A DNA stretch of 35,480 nucleotides from Pricia antarctica (GTDB lineage Bacteria > Bacteroidota > Bacteroidia > Flavobacteriales > Flavobacteriaceae). Of the stretch, positions 27,189 through 35,480 are shown in pieces. The notes under the pieces are model-generated. The model worked only from the letters and a program-made list of their open reading frames with translations. It searched no databases and was not told the DNA's origin. The translations under genes and the position numbers were made by a program. The stretch is taken from positions 1 to 35,480 of the forward strand of contig DRGL01000039.1 in NCBI GenBank assembly GCA_011050085.1. The letters are read 5' to 3'. How positions within the stretch are numbered: position 1 is the stretch's first letter; each line of letters opens with the position of its first letter.

Positions 27189-27806
27189 TTATATAATCAG
27201 CTCATAAATCTTTGTCGCCTGGTAGGATTCGGCGATAATATATAAATCATTCGGCGTTACATCCTCATCATCGACATTGACAAAAAGCGGATGTTTCATT
27301 TCGTACTTGTAAATATCTGCGACCAAATCACTACATATATTTAATCGTTTCGATGGTTTGATTAATCTTTTCAGAACAGGTATCTTTTTAAAACCTTGAT
27401 ACAAAAATCCTCTTATATCATATAACCGATATTTGTAACGAATATCGCCGGCCCTTTTATGAGAAGCTCTCTTGCCTCTGGTCGCCATCTTACCATCGAC
27501 ATCCCCAAAAGAGATAACAATATATCTATGACTTTTTTTTAGAAGATTCTTTATATCAGTCGTATGCGCTGTTGTTGTCATATTAAGACAATATCCTAGT
27601 TCGATGTGCAGGAATGAATGAGTAAAGGTTAGATCATATTTCCAGCCATGCAGATACCGCATACCCCACCTGGTCAGCTTGTTGCTCCCGGCTTCAAGGA
27701 TAATGCTCATGTCCTCAATGTCGTCTATGTTGATTTTAGGGTAGGCGGGAAATTTAATTATTTTTTTCTTCTTAAACAGGTTCTTGATTTTCCTGAACCA
27801 TCGCAT
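27189..27806 (-). CDS. Circularly permuted NlpC/P60-like hydrolase, putative lysis enzyme (205 aa)
   Basis: His comes before Cys, as in the permuted papain-like (YiiX/LRAT-type) group: H63/H67 in LTFTHSFLHIELGY and C158 in RLNICSDLVADI, followed by DVTPNDLYIIAES. The motif just before the His (SNKLTRWGMRYLHGWKYDLT) is typical of the permuted group. These enzymes cut peptidoglycan peptides or lipid/amide bonds. It follows a holin-like membrane protein and ends the late operon, fitting an endolysin. Highly basic N-terminus (KIKNLFKKKKIIKF) could bind the envelope. ATG at 27806 behind AAAGGGG. Confidence 0.7.
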   Translation of the reverse strand: MRWFRKIKNLFKKKKIIKFPAYPKINIDDIEDMSIILEAGSNKLTRWGMRYLHGWKYDLTFTHSFLHIELGYCLNMTTTAHTTDIKNLLKKSHRYIVISFGDVDGKMATRGKRASHKRAGDIRYKYRLYDIRGFLYQGFKKIPVLKRLIKPSKRLNICSDLVADIYKYEMKHPLFVNVDDEDVTPNDLYIIAESYQATKIYELII

Positions 27807-27939
27807 TTGCTTTTACCCCTTTACAATACGGACATATATGCCCGGTTATTTTCCCATGAAACCAAATTGCGCCGGACGACTTCTTGAATCTTTCGTAATC
27901 GAACCAATGCAGACAATGTGAACATTTTTTCCATCCCAT
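27772..27939 (-). CDS. Mini-gene, zinc-ribbon protein (55 aa)
   Basis: Reads MGWKKCSHCLHWFDYERFKK, SSGAIWFHGKITGHICPYCK and ends MVQENQEPV. Two C-x2-C pairs (C6/C9, C36/C39) make a complete zinc ribbon. The ATG at 27939 follows GCGGG; its end overlaps the hydrolase gene by 35 bp. Small zinc ribbons between holin and lysin genes are common in phages; role unknown. Confidence 0.72.
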   Translation of the reverse strand: MGWKKCSHCLHWFDYERFKKSSGAIWFHGKITGHICPYCKGVKANAMVQENQEPV

Positions 27940-27952
27940 AATCAAACCCGCA

Positions 27953-28198
27953 TTATCTTTTGCCGTTCTGCTGGATATGAATTAAAACGCGCTGGTTCTC
28001 TTTTAATATCTCTTTTATATCCCGCAAAATTAATACGGACTCAATACCTTCTTTGACATGTTCTTCCATTTTTTCCCTGCATTCTCTTGGCATATAATAA
28101 CCGTTCCTGTTTTTGCTCGGCTTAATCCAATCGACAATAACCTTGACTGCAATTCCGCCTATAAATGCGACTGATAAATATGCAATCTGATTTGTCAT
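27953..28198 (-). CDS. Holin-like small membrane protein (81 aa)
   Basis: One N-terminal membrane segment (IAYLSVAFIGGIAVKVIVDW) followed by a charged helical cytoplasmic part (EEHVKEGIESVLILRDIKEI, LKENQRVLIHIQQ). The size, topology and position between fibre and hydrolase genes fit a holin or XhlA-type haemolysin-like lysis accessory protein. ATG overlaps the fibre stop (ATGA). Confidence 0.62.
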   Translation of the reverse strand: MTNQIAYLSVAFIGGIAVKVIVDWIKPSKNRNGYYMPRECREKMEEHVKEGIESVLILRDIKEILKENQRVLIHIQQNGKR

Positions 28199-28926
28199 GG
28201 CAAAGGTTTTGTTACCGTAAATCTGAATCTTGTTCCATAATATCTTGAATGCGTAACGGAAGTCGCAACATTTAAACCTACTTCCATGTAATATTTATTA
28301 TTTTCGTTATCAACAGTAAGTGAAATATTTCTGTGGAAATCGTTAAATCCAGTCGACGTTACAGTAGAATTAAAATTACTTGTTATTTGTGTCAGCGTAC
28401 CGCTACCCCCAATCCTCCATAAAGCCATGAAACCAGAAGCACTTGAAGTCGTCCTGTAAAAAAAAGCTGTTACTGTAGCGACTGAAGCACCATGAGGGAA
28501 AATTAATGGATAGTGCATAGTTATTTGAGCCGATGTCGTTGTTCCAACACTTAAATATCCATTAATAAGTGAATATAATATTTGAGAAGTAGCAGGAATG
28601 GCAACATTTCCACCAATAGAAAGGAATCTTTCTTGCCCTGAATCATATTTTATATCATCACACGATAATGAATCAGTACTTATTTGCGATGCAGAGGTTG
28701 TGTGTTTTTGTAAGACATTTGTTTTGACTGATGTTCCTCCATGAACAGTATCAAAATATCCATTTAACCACCTATTTGCACTTTCACCTATGTCATAAAC
28801 AGAATCAGTTTTTGACCCGGCGTTCATAGGTACGATTGTTCCTTCTATCCAATCAAAATTATCATTGACATCTTTTGCTTTTGCTTTAGCACCTGCGACC
28901 AGTACTGCCCATGTCGTCCCTGCCAT
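28195..28926 (-). CDS. Tail fibre / tail appendage protein (243 aa)
   Basis: The start (WAVLVAGAKAKAKDVNDNFD WIEG, then DIGESANRWLNGYFDTVHGG) is the characteristic N-terminal module of many environmental phage fibres, where a helix with VNxNFDxI is followed by a DIGxxxxRWxxxYF motif. The rest is Ser/Thr/Gly-rich beta structure ending in RYYGTRFRFTVTKPLP, probably the receptor-facing part. It shares style with the 601-residue gene at 1100-2905. Confidence 0.82.
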   Translation of the reverse strand: MAGTTWAVLVAGAKAKAKDVNDNFDWIEGTIVPMNAGSKTDSVYDIGESANRWLNGYFDTVHGGTSVKTNVLQKHTTSASQISTDSLSCDDIKYDSGQERFLSIGGNVAIPATSQILYSLINGYLSVGTTTSAQITMHYPLIFPHGASVATVTAFFYRTTSSASGFMALWRIGGSGTLTQITSNFNSTVTSTGFNDFHRNISLTVDNENNKYYMEVGLNVATSVTHSRYYGTRFRFTVTKPLP

Positions 28927-28938
28927 AATTACACCTCT

Positions 28939-30825
28939 CTATAAATGCCTTAAATGAAAACTGGTTGTAAACTTATCCAGATTGATTATCTTGGACAGTA
29001 TCTTAAATTGCTCACCATTCCAATCAAAATTTTCTCCGATTTGTCCTGCCCACTCCGCATCTTCGGTTAATATAGCCGAATCAGAAGCCCACTCAAACAA
29101 GTCCCACCGGCTCTCGCCGATAATATCGTATGAGTGGTAATTCAATAATACTTTGTCTGAAACTTCAAGCTGTGGTATGAACTTACATTTTACTTTAATT
29201 TCTTCTTTTATAACATCGAATTGCGTGACTAAATTATCAATCGCGGCTTGTGCTGTTGTCGTGTCGGGAAACCATAAATTCTCAAATTCATATTGATGCA
29301 CCCCGAACTGCCATACGCTTTGCGATGGATTAACTGTTGTCGTTGTACCTGCTGTTAAGAAACTGGTTGATGTGTCGTCTCTTATATATTTTAACCTGAA
29401 ATTATTAAACAGCTTCGTCACGGGTTCCAGATAGTTCGTCAGTTGAATTATATTTGAATCATTGAACCCCTGACCTTTTAACGTAAACTGCGACGTTGAT
29501 GTTCGTTCATTTCTGTCTCTAAATTCAACCCCGCCGGTTCTGTTAATTAACAACAGGAATCCTTCCGCCTCTGCCAACTTTGACATGACTTCCCAACAAT
29601 TCTTTTCCTCTATAGTTGTCGATGTGGCTAAATTATAATTAGCAATTGTAGCTTGTATACCCCACGCCGTTGAAGTGATAAACTGCGTAAAAATAGCCGT
29701 GCCGACACCATCAGATGCGTCGCGAAATTTAGCGATTAAATCGCTGGCTGTTTGTGTCGCACCAAGCCCAGCTACATCTTTTGCTTTTACCTGTTCAAAT
29801 ACTGTTTGCAATGAATTGAATTTCAGTAATGCTTCATTTTTAACACCGCTTATATCGACGTCGTTTGTTAATATGAAAATACCCAACGTCGGGTCTGTCG
29901 GCAATTCCGTATCATCCCACGTAGAATAACCTGCCTCGATTTTTAACAGAGTTCTATATCGTGTCATAAAACCATTCCATAAACTTTGATCGTTGGAGTT
30001 CGGATTAAAATCCCCGCCATCGTTCCGCACTTTAAGTGTGATTCCAGAATGGCGAAATTTGTTTAATCTTAATTCGTCGACGGATAGTTTAATCGTACCC
30101 CAGGATTTTACAAATTCAGTAATATTGAACCAATCAGTTTCATATAATCCGGTAGATGCGCTCCGCCTCTTGATGAAAGCCCGGCGGAACACATTGCCGA
30201 CCGGTGCGTTGATCTGGTTTTCTATTGTTGCCGTAGGTCTCTTTGTTAAAGGAAAATCGTCATCATAAGTAACGACCAGTTTTGCACCAAACGATGCGCC
30301 GAGGTCACGATGCGCATGATAAAAATGTGACGTTGAAGATAATGCTTCAATAATGACTATGATGTTGTTGCCGCTTGTCCAGGCAGGTTTCTGAACAACC
30401 GTTTGCAATGCGCTGTTTATTGAGGGCGATGTATGAAATATACCTGCCGGAGTCGCGGCACCATCCCATGCGATACCTGCATCAATCGTTCTGTTTGAAA
30501 CATTGCTTGCCGTTGTTGTTAAATCTACAGCCGTAGCTGTTTGCTCGACATAAACTTTTTCTTGTATGGCTGTTAGCGTCGTACCAGGAACATACAACTC
30601 AATCCGAGCGTCTACGATATATTTGCCTGAAGGAATCGTTACATTCTGGAAATGATAAGCGTCCCATGCTGAACGGTAAAGTGTAAACGGACCGAATACC
30701 TGGCTACCATTCTGCGCCGAGTTAAAAAGAAGGCGGTCTCTGGTAAGTTCGACCGTGCCGTTCGCTTCTTCGCGCGCGTCATTGTTTCCTGACGTGACTG
30801 TAAATGTCGCTGTCGTGCGTGCCAT
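28939..30825 (-). CDS. Tail hub / baseplate protein with N-terminal carbohydrate-binding-like domain (628 aa)
   Basis: Residues 1-190 form a beta-sandwich with the flavour of DNRLRE/CBM domains (LLFNSAQNGSQVF, IPSGKYIVDARIELYVPG, ASFGAKLVVTYD). From about 230 the sequence looks like a phage tail hub: ITEFVKSWGTIKLSVDELRL, DPTLGIFILTNDVDISG, CWEVMSKLAEAEGFLLLINR and TGGVEFRDR, typical of Siphoviridae tail-tip proteins that encode a GP27-like hub. It begins at the ATG overlapping the previous stop (TAATG). Probably binds host glycans while forming the tail tip. Confidence 0.75.
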   Translation of the reverse strand: MARTTATFTVTSGNNDAREEANGTVELTRDRLLFNSAQNGSQVFGPFTLYRSAWDAYHFQNVTIPSGKYIVDARIELYVPGTTLTAIQEKVYVEQTATAVDLTTTASNVSNRTIDAGIAWDGAATPAGIFHTSPSINSALQTVVQKPAWTSGNNIIVIIEALSSTSHFYHAHRDLGASFGAKLVVTYDDDFPLTKRPTATIENQINAPVGNVFRRAFIKRRSASTGLYETDWFNITEFVKSWGTIKLSVDELRLNKFRHSGITLKVRNDGGDFNPNSNDQSLWNGFMTRYRTLLKIEAGYSTWDDTELPTDPTLGIFILTNDVDISGVKNEALLKFNSLQTVFEQVKAKDVAGLGATQTASDLIAKFRDASDGVGTAIFTQFITSTAWGIQATIANYNLATSTTIEEKNCWEVMSKLAEAEGFLLLINRTGGVEFRDRNERTSTSQFTLKGQGFNDSNIIQLTNYLEPVTKLFNNFRLKYIRDDTSTSFLTAGTTTTVNPSQSVWQFGVHQYEFENLWFPDTTTAQAAIDNLVTQFDVIKEEIKVKCKFIPQLEVSDKVLLNYHSYDIIGESRWDLFEWASDSAILTEDAEWAGQIGENFDWNGEQFKILSKIINLDKFTTSFHLRHL

Positions 30826-31586
30826 TAAACAGAGGTCCTTTCCTCAAGGGTAATATTGCCGGAGAAGCCGACATCTTTCACATTGTAAGAAAACTTAAAA
30901 TCAAAATCCCCGGACCACACGACCGGGAATGCACCTCCGTCCCAACTCGTCGATGTTGGAAACGGCGCGAAAATCAGAGGGACCGCTTCTTCGTATAGCG
31001 AAAGCAAGCTGTCATGGAACGCCTGCGTTATAAATCGTAGCCCGATTTTAGTTTTATATTTATTTTTCACATTATAAAGCACAACGCCTCCGTCCGGCAT
31101 GATGTGGCGAACCTGCTTTCGGTCGAGCATCGGTTTGAATAATCTTATGTCCGGGTTGCGTGTAAAAACCAATCTGTTTTGCGCGATGATAAATTCGCCG
31201 ACTTTATTTTCGGTATCATCTGTGACCGCGAGGTCCATTTGCAACTGAACGGAATTTACAATCACCGACGTGAATGAATAATAATTTGCTGTAGCTGAAT
31301 TCGCCGTCTCGTTTATATCCGGGCTTAATACGTTTGCTGTGACAGAATTATAAAAGACCCGGAACTGTTTAAGGTTATGATTCAATAATATGATGTGTGT
31401 TATTGTTGTGCTCTGGTCAAATTCAATTGAAATAATTGTCGACGTATTTGTGCCATAACCAGAGGATTCCCATGTGACTGTCTTATCTCGGTCAAATAAA
31501 TTGCCGACCGTTGCTGTATTTGAGTCGACCTTAATCTGCGTCGTCGTATTAATAAAGTTTTCTGAAAGAAATCTCATTAACGCCAT
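30825..31586 (-). CDS. Distal tail-type protein with discoidin-like N-terminus (253 aa)
   Basis: Residues about 15-130 (NLFDRDKTVTWESSGYGTNT, TIISIEFDQSTTITHIILLN) follow the F5/8-type C (discoidin) layout. The C-terminal half (KQVRHIMPDGGVVLYNVKNK, TKIGLRFITQAFHDSLLSLY) looks like the distal tail proteins that bridge tube and hub. It comes after the tape measure and before the hub, the expected place. Confidence 0.72.
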   Translation of the reverse strand: MALMRFLSENFINTTTQIKVDSNTATVGNLFDRDKTVTWESSGYGTNTSTIISIEFDQSTTITHIILLNHNLKQFRVFYNSVTANVLSPDINETANSATANYYSFTSVIVNSVQLQMDLAVTDDTENKVGEFIIAQNRLVFTRNPDIRLFKPMLDRKQVRHIMPDGGVVLYNVKNKYKTKIGLRFITQAFHDSLLSLYEEAVPLIFAPFPTSTSWDGGAFPVVWSGDFDFKFSYNVKDVGFSGNITLEERTSV

Positions 31587-31595
31587 AAATTCTCC

Positions 31596-33254
31596 CTAAA
31601 AAGAAACTGCTTGACTGTTCTGCCGCAACTCCAAAAGTTTTTCATCAATCATGCCTGCCAGTTCAGTCAACGACTCATCGGAGGCAACGATAACACCTGC
31701 TTGAATAATAACTGTCGTACCGCCTAATACACCGCCGAGACGTTCCTGTGCTTCCGGGTCATCCAGCGGGATCACGGCTTCTGCTTTGCCGGCTTCGCCG
31801 ATACGGGCAACAGTTCCGCCTTGCCTCGGTAATACAACGCCGCCCTCCGCCAAGTTTGTCGCTCCTATCTTTGATACTTGCACCGCGCCCGCCGCGGCAA
31901 CCAGAGCCGCTAATGCGAAATTGAGTGGGGGTGGTGCAGAACCTAATGCCCGCGATACACCCAGCGACGTGCTTACTATAGCGTTTGCAATAGCCGCCGC
32001 TTTGCCCAGCAAGAATAATGCTTTATTGCTTGAATCAGACAACGACGAAATTGCACCTAACGTCGCCTGTAATGCCGCTATTTTATCTTTGTCTGCCTGC
32101 TCATTGACAGCTTTCAGTTTTGCCAAAAACGAAGCGCGTAATGATAGCGTTTTTTTCCCGGTGTCGGTTTGTAGTTTCAAATTTTCAACAGCGTCGAATT
32201 TTGCACCGGCAAGTTCTCTTTTTCGTCTGGCTATTTCCTCTTTTTCTCTCTCATCAGCTTTTTTCTTTAAATCAACGAATGCCTTTGCCTGATTCTTAAC
32301 CATCTTTTTAAAATCATTGAAAAGATTTACAACAGTATTACCGCTAACCTCTGCCATCTTGTTGTATGCCGCAACAAAATTACCATCAACCAGTTCAATC
32401 AACGCCTCGATGATTCCTGAAAGTGTCTCACGGAATGTCTCGAAAATTTCAAATATAAATGTGAAGGTGGTGAAAATTATTTCGCCAACGGCTACAATTA
32501 TGTCAATGAACGCTTTAAAAAATCTGATGTTCTCTATCAGAACTTCGGTAATTGCTTTTATTTTCGGCACTAATTTTGATAACGGACCCGCTAAAACTTT
32601 ACCGACTGCTTCGAGCAATGTGCCAAAAGTATTTTTTAACTGGTCTATCGAACCAATAAATGTTTGCGCCGACGCCTCTGCAATGCCCTTAAAGTTATTA
32701 TCAAGTGATTTTAATATTCCGTTGAACCCCTCCGTCTTAATAGCTTGCTTGTCGAGGACAACGCCATATCGACTCAACTGCCCTGCCTGACCCGTAAATC
32801 CTTTTCCTAACGCAATGGCTATTGTCTGCAAATCAACCTGCGCGCCCGTTGATTTTCTCGATGCCTCTGCCATGTCCAGCAACCGGGGTGTTATTGCCGC
32901 AATCTGTTTTTCGTTCAACTGGAATGTTGCCAGCATCGCTTGTGCTGAAATAATTTCTTCGTCGCCAAATCGTGTGGTTTTTTCAAGCGCACCCGCATAT
33001 CGGATTAATTCCTGCGCGCCTTCTTCTGTCGCACCCTTGACATTTTTTAAAGCGGCGGTTAATTTATTCTCCTGTTCCTCTTGTAAGCCAAATGCCTTCA
33101 ATGCTTTTATGGCAACAGCCGTAACGCCGACCAGAGCCGCGGTTATTGCAAGCCAATTCTTTTTCAAAGCATTGACAGCTTTACCAACGGCACCAAGTTT
33201 TTTGGTTGCATTGTCTTTAAGGTTTAATATTAACGATGCTTTTTTTTCTGCCAT
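31596..33254 (-). CDS. Tape measure protein (552 aa)
   Basis: A long helical protein with coiled-coil N-terminus (KASLILNLKDNATKKLGAVG), a hydrophobic segment (WLAITAALVGVTAVAIKALK), a second at about 245-275 (AFIDIIVAVGEIIFTTFTFI) and a third near 440-470, as in tape measures. The conserved YGVVLDKQAIKTEGFNGIL region and the position after the chaperone genes agree. At about 1.5 angstroms per residue of helix it predicts a short tail, roughly 80 nm; this estimate is rough. Confidence 0.87.
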   Translation of the reverse strand: MAEKKASLILNLKDNATKKLGAVGKAVNALKKNWLAITAALVGVTAVAIKALKAFGLQEEQENKLTAALKNVKGATEEGAQELIRYAGALEKTTRFGDEEIISAQAMLATFQLNEKQIAAITPRLLDMAEASRKSTGAQVDLQTIAIALGKGFTGQAGQLSRYGVVLDKQAIKTEGFNGILKSLDNNFKGIAEASAQTFIGSIDQLKNTFGTLLEAVGKVLAGPLSKLVPKIKAITEVLIENIRFFKAFIDIIVAVGEIIFTTFTFIFEIFETFRETLSGIIEALIELVDGNFVAAYNKMAEVSGNTVVNLFNDFKKMVKNQAKAFVDLKKKADEREKEEIARRKRELAGAKFDAVENLKLQTDTGKKTLSLRASFLAKLKAVNEQADKDKIAALQATLGAISSLSDSSNKALFLLGKAAAIANAIVSTSLGVSRALGSAPPPLNFALAALVAAAGAVQVSKIGATNLAEGGVVLPRQGGTVARIGEAGKAEAVIPLDDPEAQERLGGVLGGTTVIIQAGVIVASDESLTELAGMIDEKLLELRQNSQAVSF

Positions 33255-33795
33255 GCTTTAACCTCGTCTGCTTCTTTTTTTAATCCTTCAAATAATATGA
33301 ACGAATTAAACATTTGTTTTTCCATCAACGACAAAGGGTATTGTCTGTCGCCAAAGACGATGTCTGCCGGAGTACATCCGTATTCTTTCGCCATTCTGTG
33401 TACAATAATCGCTTTATCTTTATCGAAAAAAAAAGCTTTTTTAATCCTTTAAATTGATTCAAACTATGTGCAATTATCTCGAAGTACAATGGATACCCAA
33501 TGTCAATATTTCTGAATAAATCTTCGGCGCAAAGACCGTCTTTGCCATCGGCATGCAACACCGGCTCCGTAACGCCGGCGCGGATTACGTCGTACATATC
33601 CTTTTGGATTTTTGCCATCTCTTGCGGCTGGATTTGACGGTTCGGGTCAATGGGTCGCCTGCTCTCGTAACTGGTAAATATCTGGGGTATCTTATCGTGG
33701 GGGAAGTCGAGTAGGGGATTCAGCTTGCGTATCACAAACCGCATCCCCCCGACTTTAATTTTCTTGAAGCCCTGCAACTTATCTTTGAGGTTCAT
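33230..33795 (-). CDS. Tail assembly chaperone, long form by -1 frameshift (GT-like, about 188 aa)
   Basis: A -1 slip on the run T9 at 33426-33434 (heptamer T TTT TTT in phase after AAG CT) opens a frame reading DKDKAIIVHRMAKEYGCTPA, DIVFGDRQYPLSLMEKQMFN and KEADEVKAWQKKKHR, which stops at 33230, 25 bases inside the tape measure gene. The continuous length 566 bases plus one re-read base is divisible by three. The extension has the DADRIDxEFGIxPxDI-like T-domain flavour of GT proteins. This is the lambda G/GT logic and fills the otherwise empty 33255-33324 stretch. Confidence 0.85.
33325..33795 (-). CDS. Tail assembly chaperone, short form (G-like, 156 aa)
   Basis: Zero-frame product between tail tube and tape measure. 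The first 120 residues (LKDKLQGFKKIKVGGMRFVI, IPQIFTSYESRRPIDPNRQI, IGYPLYFEIIAHSLNQ) are a normal folded domain, but after FKGLKK the sequence becomes a basic, low-quality tail (LFFSIKIKRLLYTEWRKNT). This break lies exactly at the T9 run, as expected for the non-shifted product of a frameshift gene. Tail chaperones bind the tape measure and tail tube during assembly. Confidence 0.85.
   Translation of the reverse strand: MNLKDKLQGFKKIKVGGMRFVIRKLNPLLDFPHDKIPQIFTSYESRRPIDPNRQIQPQEMAKIQKDMYDVIRAGVTEPVLHADGKDGLCAEDLFRNIDIGYPLYFEIIAHSLNQFKGLKKLFFSIKIKRLLYTEWRKNTDVLRQTSSLATDNTLCR
33426..33434 (-). promoter_or_regulatory. Slippery T9 site for programmed -1 frameshifting
   Basis: Nine T residues on the coding strand within AAG CTT TTT TTT TCG allow tandem slippage of two Phe tRNAs from TTT TTT to TTT TTT. 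The purine-rich AAAGGATTAAAAAAG just upstream may act as an internal Shine-Dalgarno-like stimulator. Confidence 0.8.
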
Positions 33796-34820
33796 TAATA
33801 ACTCGTTGTTGAGTTAATAAAGGTAAACCTGATGTCGTATCCTGTCGAAGTGTCAGGATTATCGACCAGGACATCGTATGTTATCTCTGACGACAATATT
33901 TCATTCGGTCCCGCGACTTCTGGTTCGGGACTATTGACAAACACTTTCGGCATATCAATCACGCAGGTATAGTTTTGTTTTGCGCTTGCCGATTGACCGA
34001 CAAACCGCAACTGGACAGAACCTTGTGTTGCCTGAACGAATCTGTTCCATATCGTATTCGTGTCGAATCTTTGCTGAACCTTGAATTCGATTGACCTCCT
34101 GGTCGGTGGGAATATCTGCGGCGTATTGCTACCCAACGCCCGCGCGTTCGCATCGGTTATCATGTTGTTGTTGATAACCAGCTCGAATCCCTGTATAAAC
34201 TCCTCTACCGTCGCTGTCATGGATGCGATATTACTGTGATAGCGATAAACACCCTGCACGTAAGTGTATGGCAATATTGCGCTTATGGAAAGGTCGCCCG
34301 AAATATCAGCACCAGTCAACGATGAATCCTGTGCAATTATTTCATACGATGCCTTAATCATTTCGCCGACGTTGCCTGAAATAGTCATTTGGTTAATACG
34401 AACACCTTTGTATTCCCAAAAATGGTTTTGCCCTTTCCTCACCTTGAACATTAAACTCGACGGCGATGTATCGAAATCCCCGGCATCGAGCTGGTGCGTA
34501 AACCCTCCTGACAAGGATGCCGTTGTAATCCCGCCACCCAGCGCAACCGCCGTCAGCAACACCGATTCCTGCGGATGATAATTTTGTTCCATTGTTCCGG
34601 CAACATTTTTATCAAGCTGTACCCGTTTCGTGAATCCCCGATTTATTCCTATCTGTTCGAGTTTCTGACTGACGATTTCTGTCTTGACAGAAAAATTCAA
34701 CGGTTCAAGTGTCGATGCGCCTGTGCCCGCTGTCAATCCTGTCACCGTTCCAAACGCATCTTCTTTCCAAAATGCAAAATACGACTTTACCCCCATCTCA
34801 CTCCCAGACCCGATTACCAT
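33795..34820 (-). CDS. Tail tube protein (341 aa)
   Basis: Beta-rich with conserved segments LEPLNFSVKTEIVSQKLEQI and NRGFTKRVQLDKNVAGTMEQ, KVRKGQNHFWEYKGVRINQM and NVGEMIKASYEI, FIQGFELVINNN, ITYDVLVDNPD, as in phage major tail/tail tube proteins. Position before the chaperones agrees. ATG at 34820 behind AAAGGAGGTATTGT. The coding region overlaps the upstream gene by 23 bp and shares one base with the chaperone start. Confidence 0.83.
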   Translation of the reverse strand: MVIGSGSEMGVKSYFAFWKEDAFGTVTGLTAGTGASTLEPLNFSVKTEIVSQKLEQIGINRGFTKRVQLDKNVAGTMEQNYHPQESVLLTAVALGGGITTASLSGGFTHQLDAGDFDTSPSSLMFKVRKGQNHFWEYKGVRINQMTISGNVGEMIKASYEIIAQDSSLTGADISGDLSISAILPYTYVQGVYRYHSNIASMTATVEEFIQGFELVINNNMITDANARALGSNTPQIFPPTRRSIEFKVQQRFDTNTIWNRFVQATQGSVQLRFVGQSASAKQNYTCVIDMPKVFVNSPEPEVAGPNEILSSEITYDVLVDNPDTSTGYDIRFTFINSTTSY

Positions 34821-35480
34821 ACAATACCTCCTTTGATTTTTCTAACAAAGCGGCAGATTTATTAAACGCTAATTGAGAATAATTAATCTGCTCATATTGC
34901 AACCTTCTCATTTCGATATAACTTTTATTCACATTGATATTTTTTAATTTATCTTCGAGTTTTGCAAGCGCAGGCATCGCCAGAATACCCCTGTCCGAGC
35001 AATTCGTTGCAGGAATATTAAAAGTCGTTATGTAGGAGTATAACCATTTCGCCGAGAACCAGAGATTCTCGCTGGTATAAACCACGTCGCCATGAATATC
35101 CATAAGTGTTCTATGGTTCATGTAATACCGTTTTGGCTTCGGGTCAGAAAAAGCATAATACGTTCCCTCTGGTCGCCACGAATAATCGTAACCGACCAGA
35201 AGATATTCGTCATATCCGGCGAAGTTCTGAAAACCATATTGATTACACCCCGTCATAAATATCAGCATGGCATTTGAGACATTTGACCCCGCCGGAATTA
35301 TCCGCATGCCGTCACCGAATATCTTTTTGAAATGCAATTCGGAATGTATGGAATCCTCATTGACGAAAAAATACCTATCGCCCATCCACGATTTTGTCCA
35401 TACGGGGTTGGCGTATGGAGTAGCCATCAATTTCACACCCGCGGTATCTCTGATGTATTTCTCGATATGTTTAAACAGGA
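34798..35480 (-). CDS. Unidentified virion/junction protein, 5' end outside window
   Basis: The frame is open to the right edge (LFKHIEKYIRDTAGVKLMAT PYANP precedes the first in-frame GTG/ATG), so at least 227 residues are present and more lie beyond. It contains KSWMGDRYFFVNEDSIHSEL, GYDYSWRPEGTYYAFSDPKP, HRTLMDIHGDVVYTS and a C-terminal helix region. The opening HIEKYIRDTAGV resembles the first helix of tail terminator proteins, but the rest is longer. Position just before the tail tube supports a head-tail connector, tail terminator or other junction role. Family not identified. Confidence 0.65.
   Translation of the reverse strand, partial: LFKHIEKYIRDTAGVKLMATPYANPVWTKSWMGDRYFFVNEDSIHSELHFKKIFGDGMRIIPAGSNVSNAMLIFMTGCNQYGFQNFAGYDEYLLVGYDYSWRPEGTYYAFSDPKPKRYYMNHRTLMDIHGDVVYTSENLWFSAKWLYSYITTFNIPATNCSDRGILAMPALAKLEDKLKNINVNKSYIEMRRLQYEQINYSQLAFNKSAALLEKSKEVLYGNRVWE

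Overview
This window is a slice of a tailed double-stranded DNA bacteriophage (Caudoviricetes), probably a siphovirus: a tail tube, a frameshifted tail-assembly chaperone and a short tape measure are present, and no sheath gene is visible. Every gene I accept lies on the minus strand, so transcription runs from high to low coordinates. Gene packing is very tight, with many ATGA, TAATG and TTGA overlaps, frequent GTG or TTG starts behind strong purine-rich ribosome binding sites, and many genes under 60 codons. No integrase or repressor was recognised, so lifestyle and host are not decided; the translation signals are bacterial. The two ends of the window are both inside virion genes: a Mu-I-like capsid protease on the left and an unidentified head/tail-junction gene on the right.

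In transcription order: (1) 35480-27189 is the tail and lysis module: junction protein, tail tube, chaperone G/GT with a programmed -1 frameshift at a T9 run, tape measure, distal tail protein, hub-like protein, fibre, a holin-like membrane protein, a zinc-ribbon protein and a permuted NlpC/P60-like hydrolase. It ends at a strong intrinsic terminator (27117-27168). (2) 27053-18042 is the early module. It starts from a sigma70-like promoter at about 27.04 kb and a second one at about 25.34 kb set inside a 13-bp inverted repeat. It encodes small regulators and zinc proteins, a ribbon-helix-helix protein, a probable annealing protein with an OB-like C-terminus, a Cas4-like nuclease, an HNH nuclease preceded by a candidate pseudoknotted RNA, a replisome organizer, a PD-(D/E)XK nuclease and a pentapeptide-repeat protein. 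(3) 18045-16292 is a run of very small genes: iterated MKKRKK starts, membrane and zinc-binding miniproteins, and a tRNA-like element. (4) 16247-9670 is an accessory metabolic module: radical SAM/SPASM protein, RusA resolvase, a fusion of SpsF-like cytidylyltransferase with a GT2 glycosyltransferase, a papain-fold hydrolase, a short NeuB/SpsE-like synthase and a zinc-ribbon/methyltransferase/TPR protein. (5) 9716-8089 is another run of mini-genes. (6) 7963-1 is the packaging and head module: small terminase, a 92-residue protein, large terminase, a portal-MuF fusion, a large beta-rich fibre-like gene, small proteins and the capsid protease.

Taken together the genes suggest a phage that recruits the host replication machinery through a replisome organizer, recombines its DNA with an annealing protein, Cas4-like nuclease and RusA, packages it with a Mu-like headful-type terminase/portal/MuF set, and may make or modify a nonulosonic-acid-like sugar on its host's surface or its own virion. 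The points that deserve most attention are the frameshift site, the HNH-linked pseudoknot, the truncated chimeric gene beside it, the tRNA-like element, the portal-MuF fusion with an extra C-terminal domain, the SpsF-GT2 fusion, and the many unlisted miniproteins.
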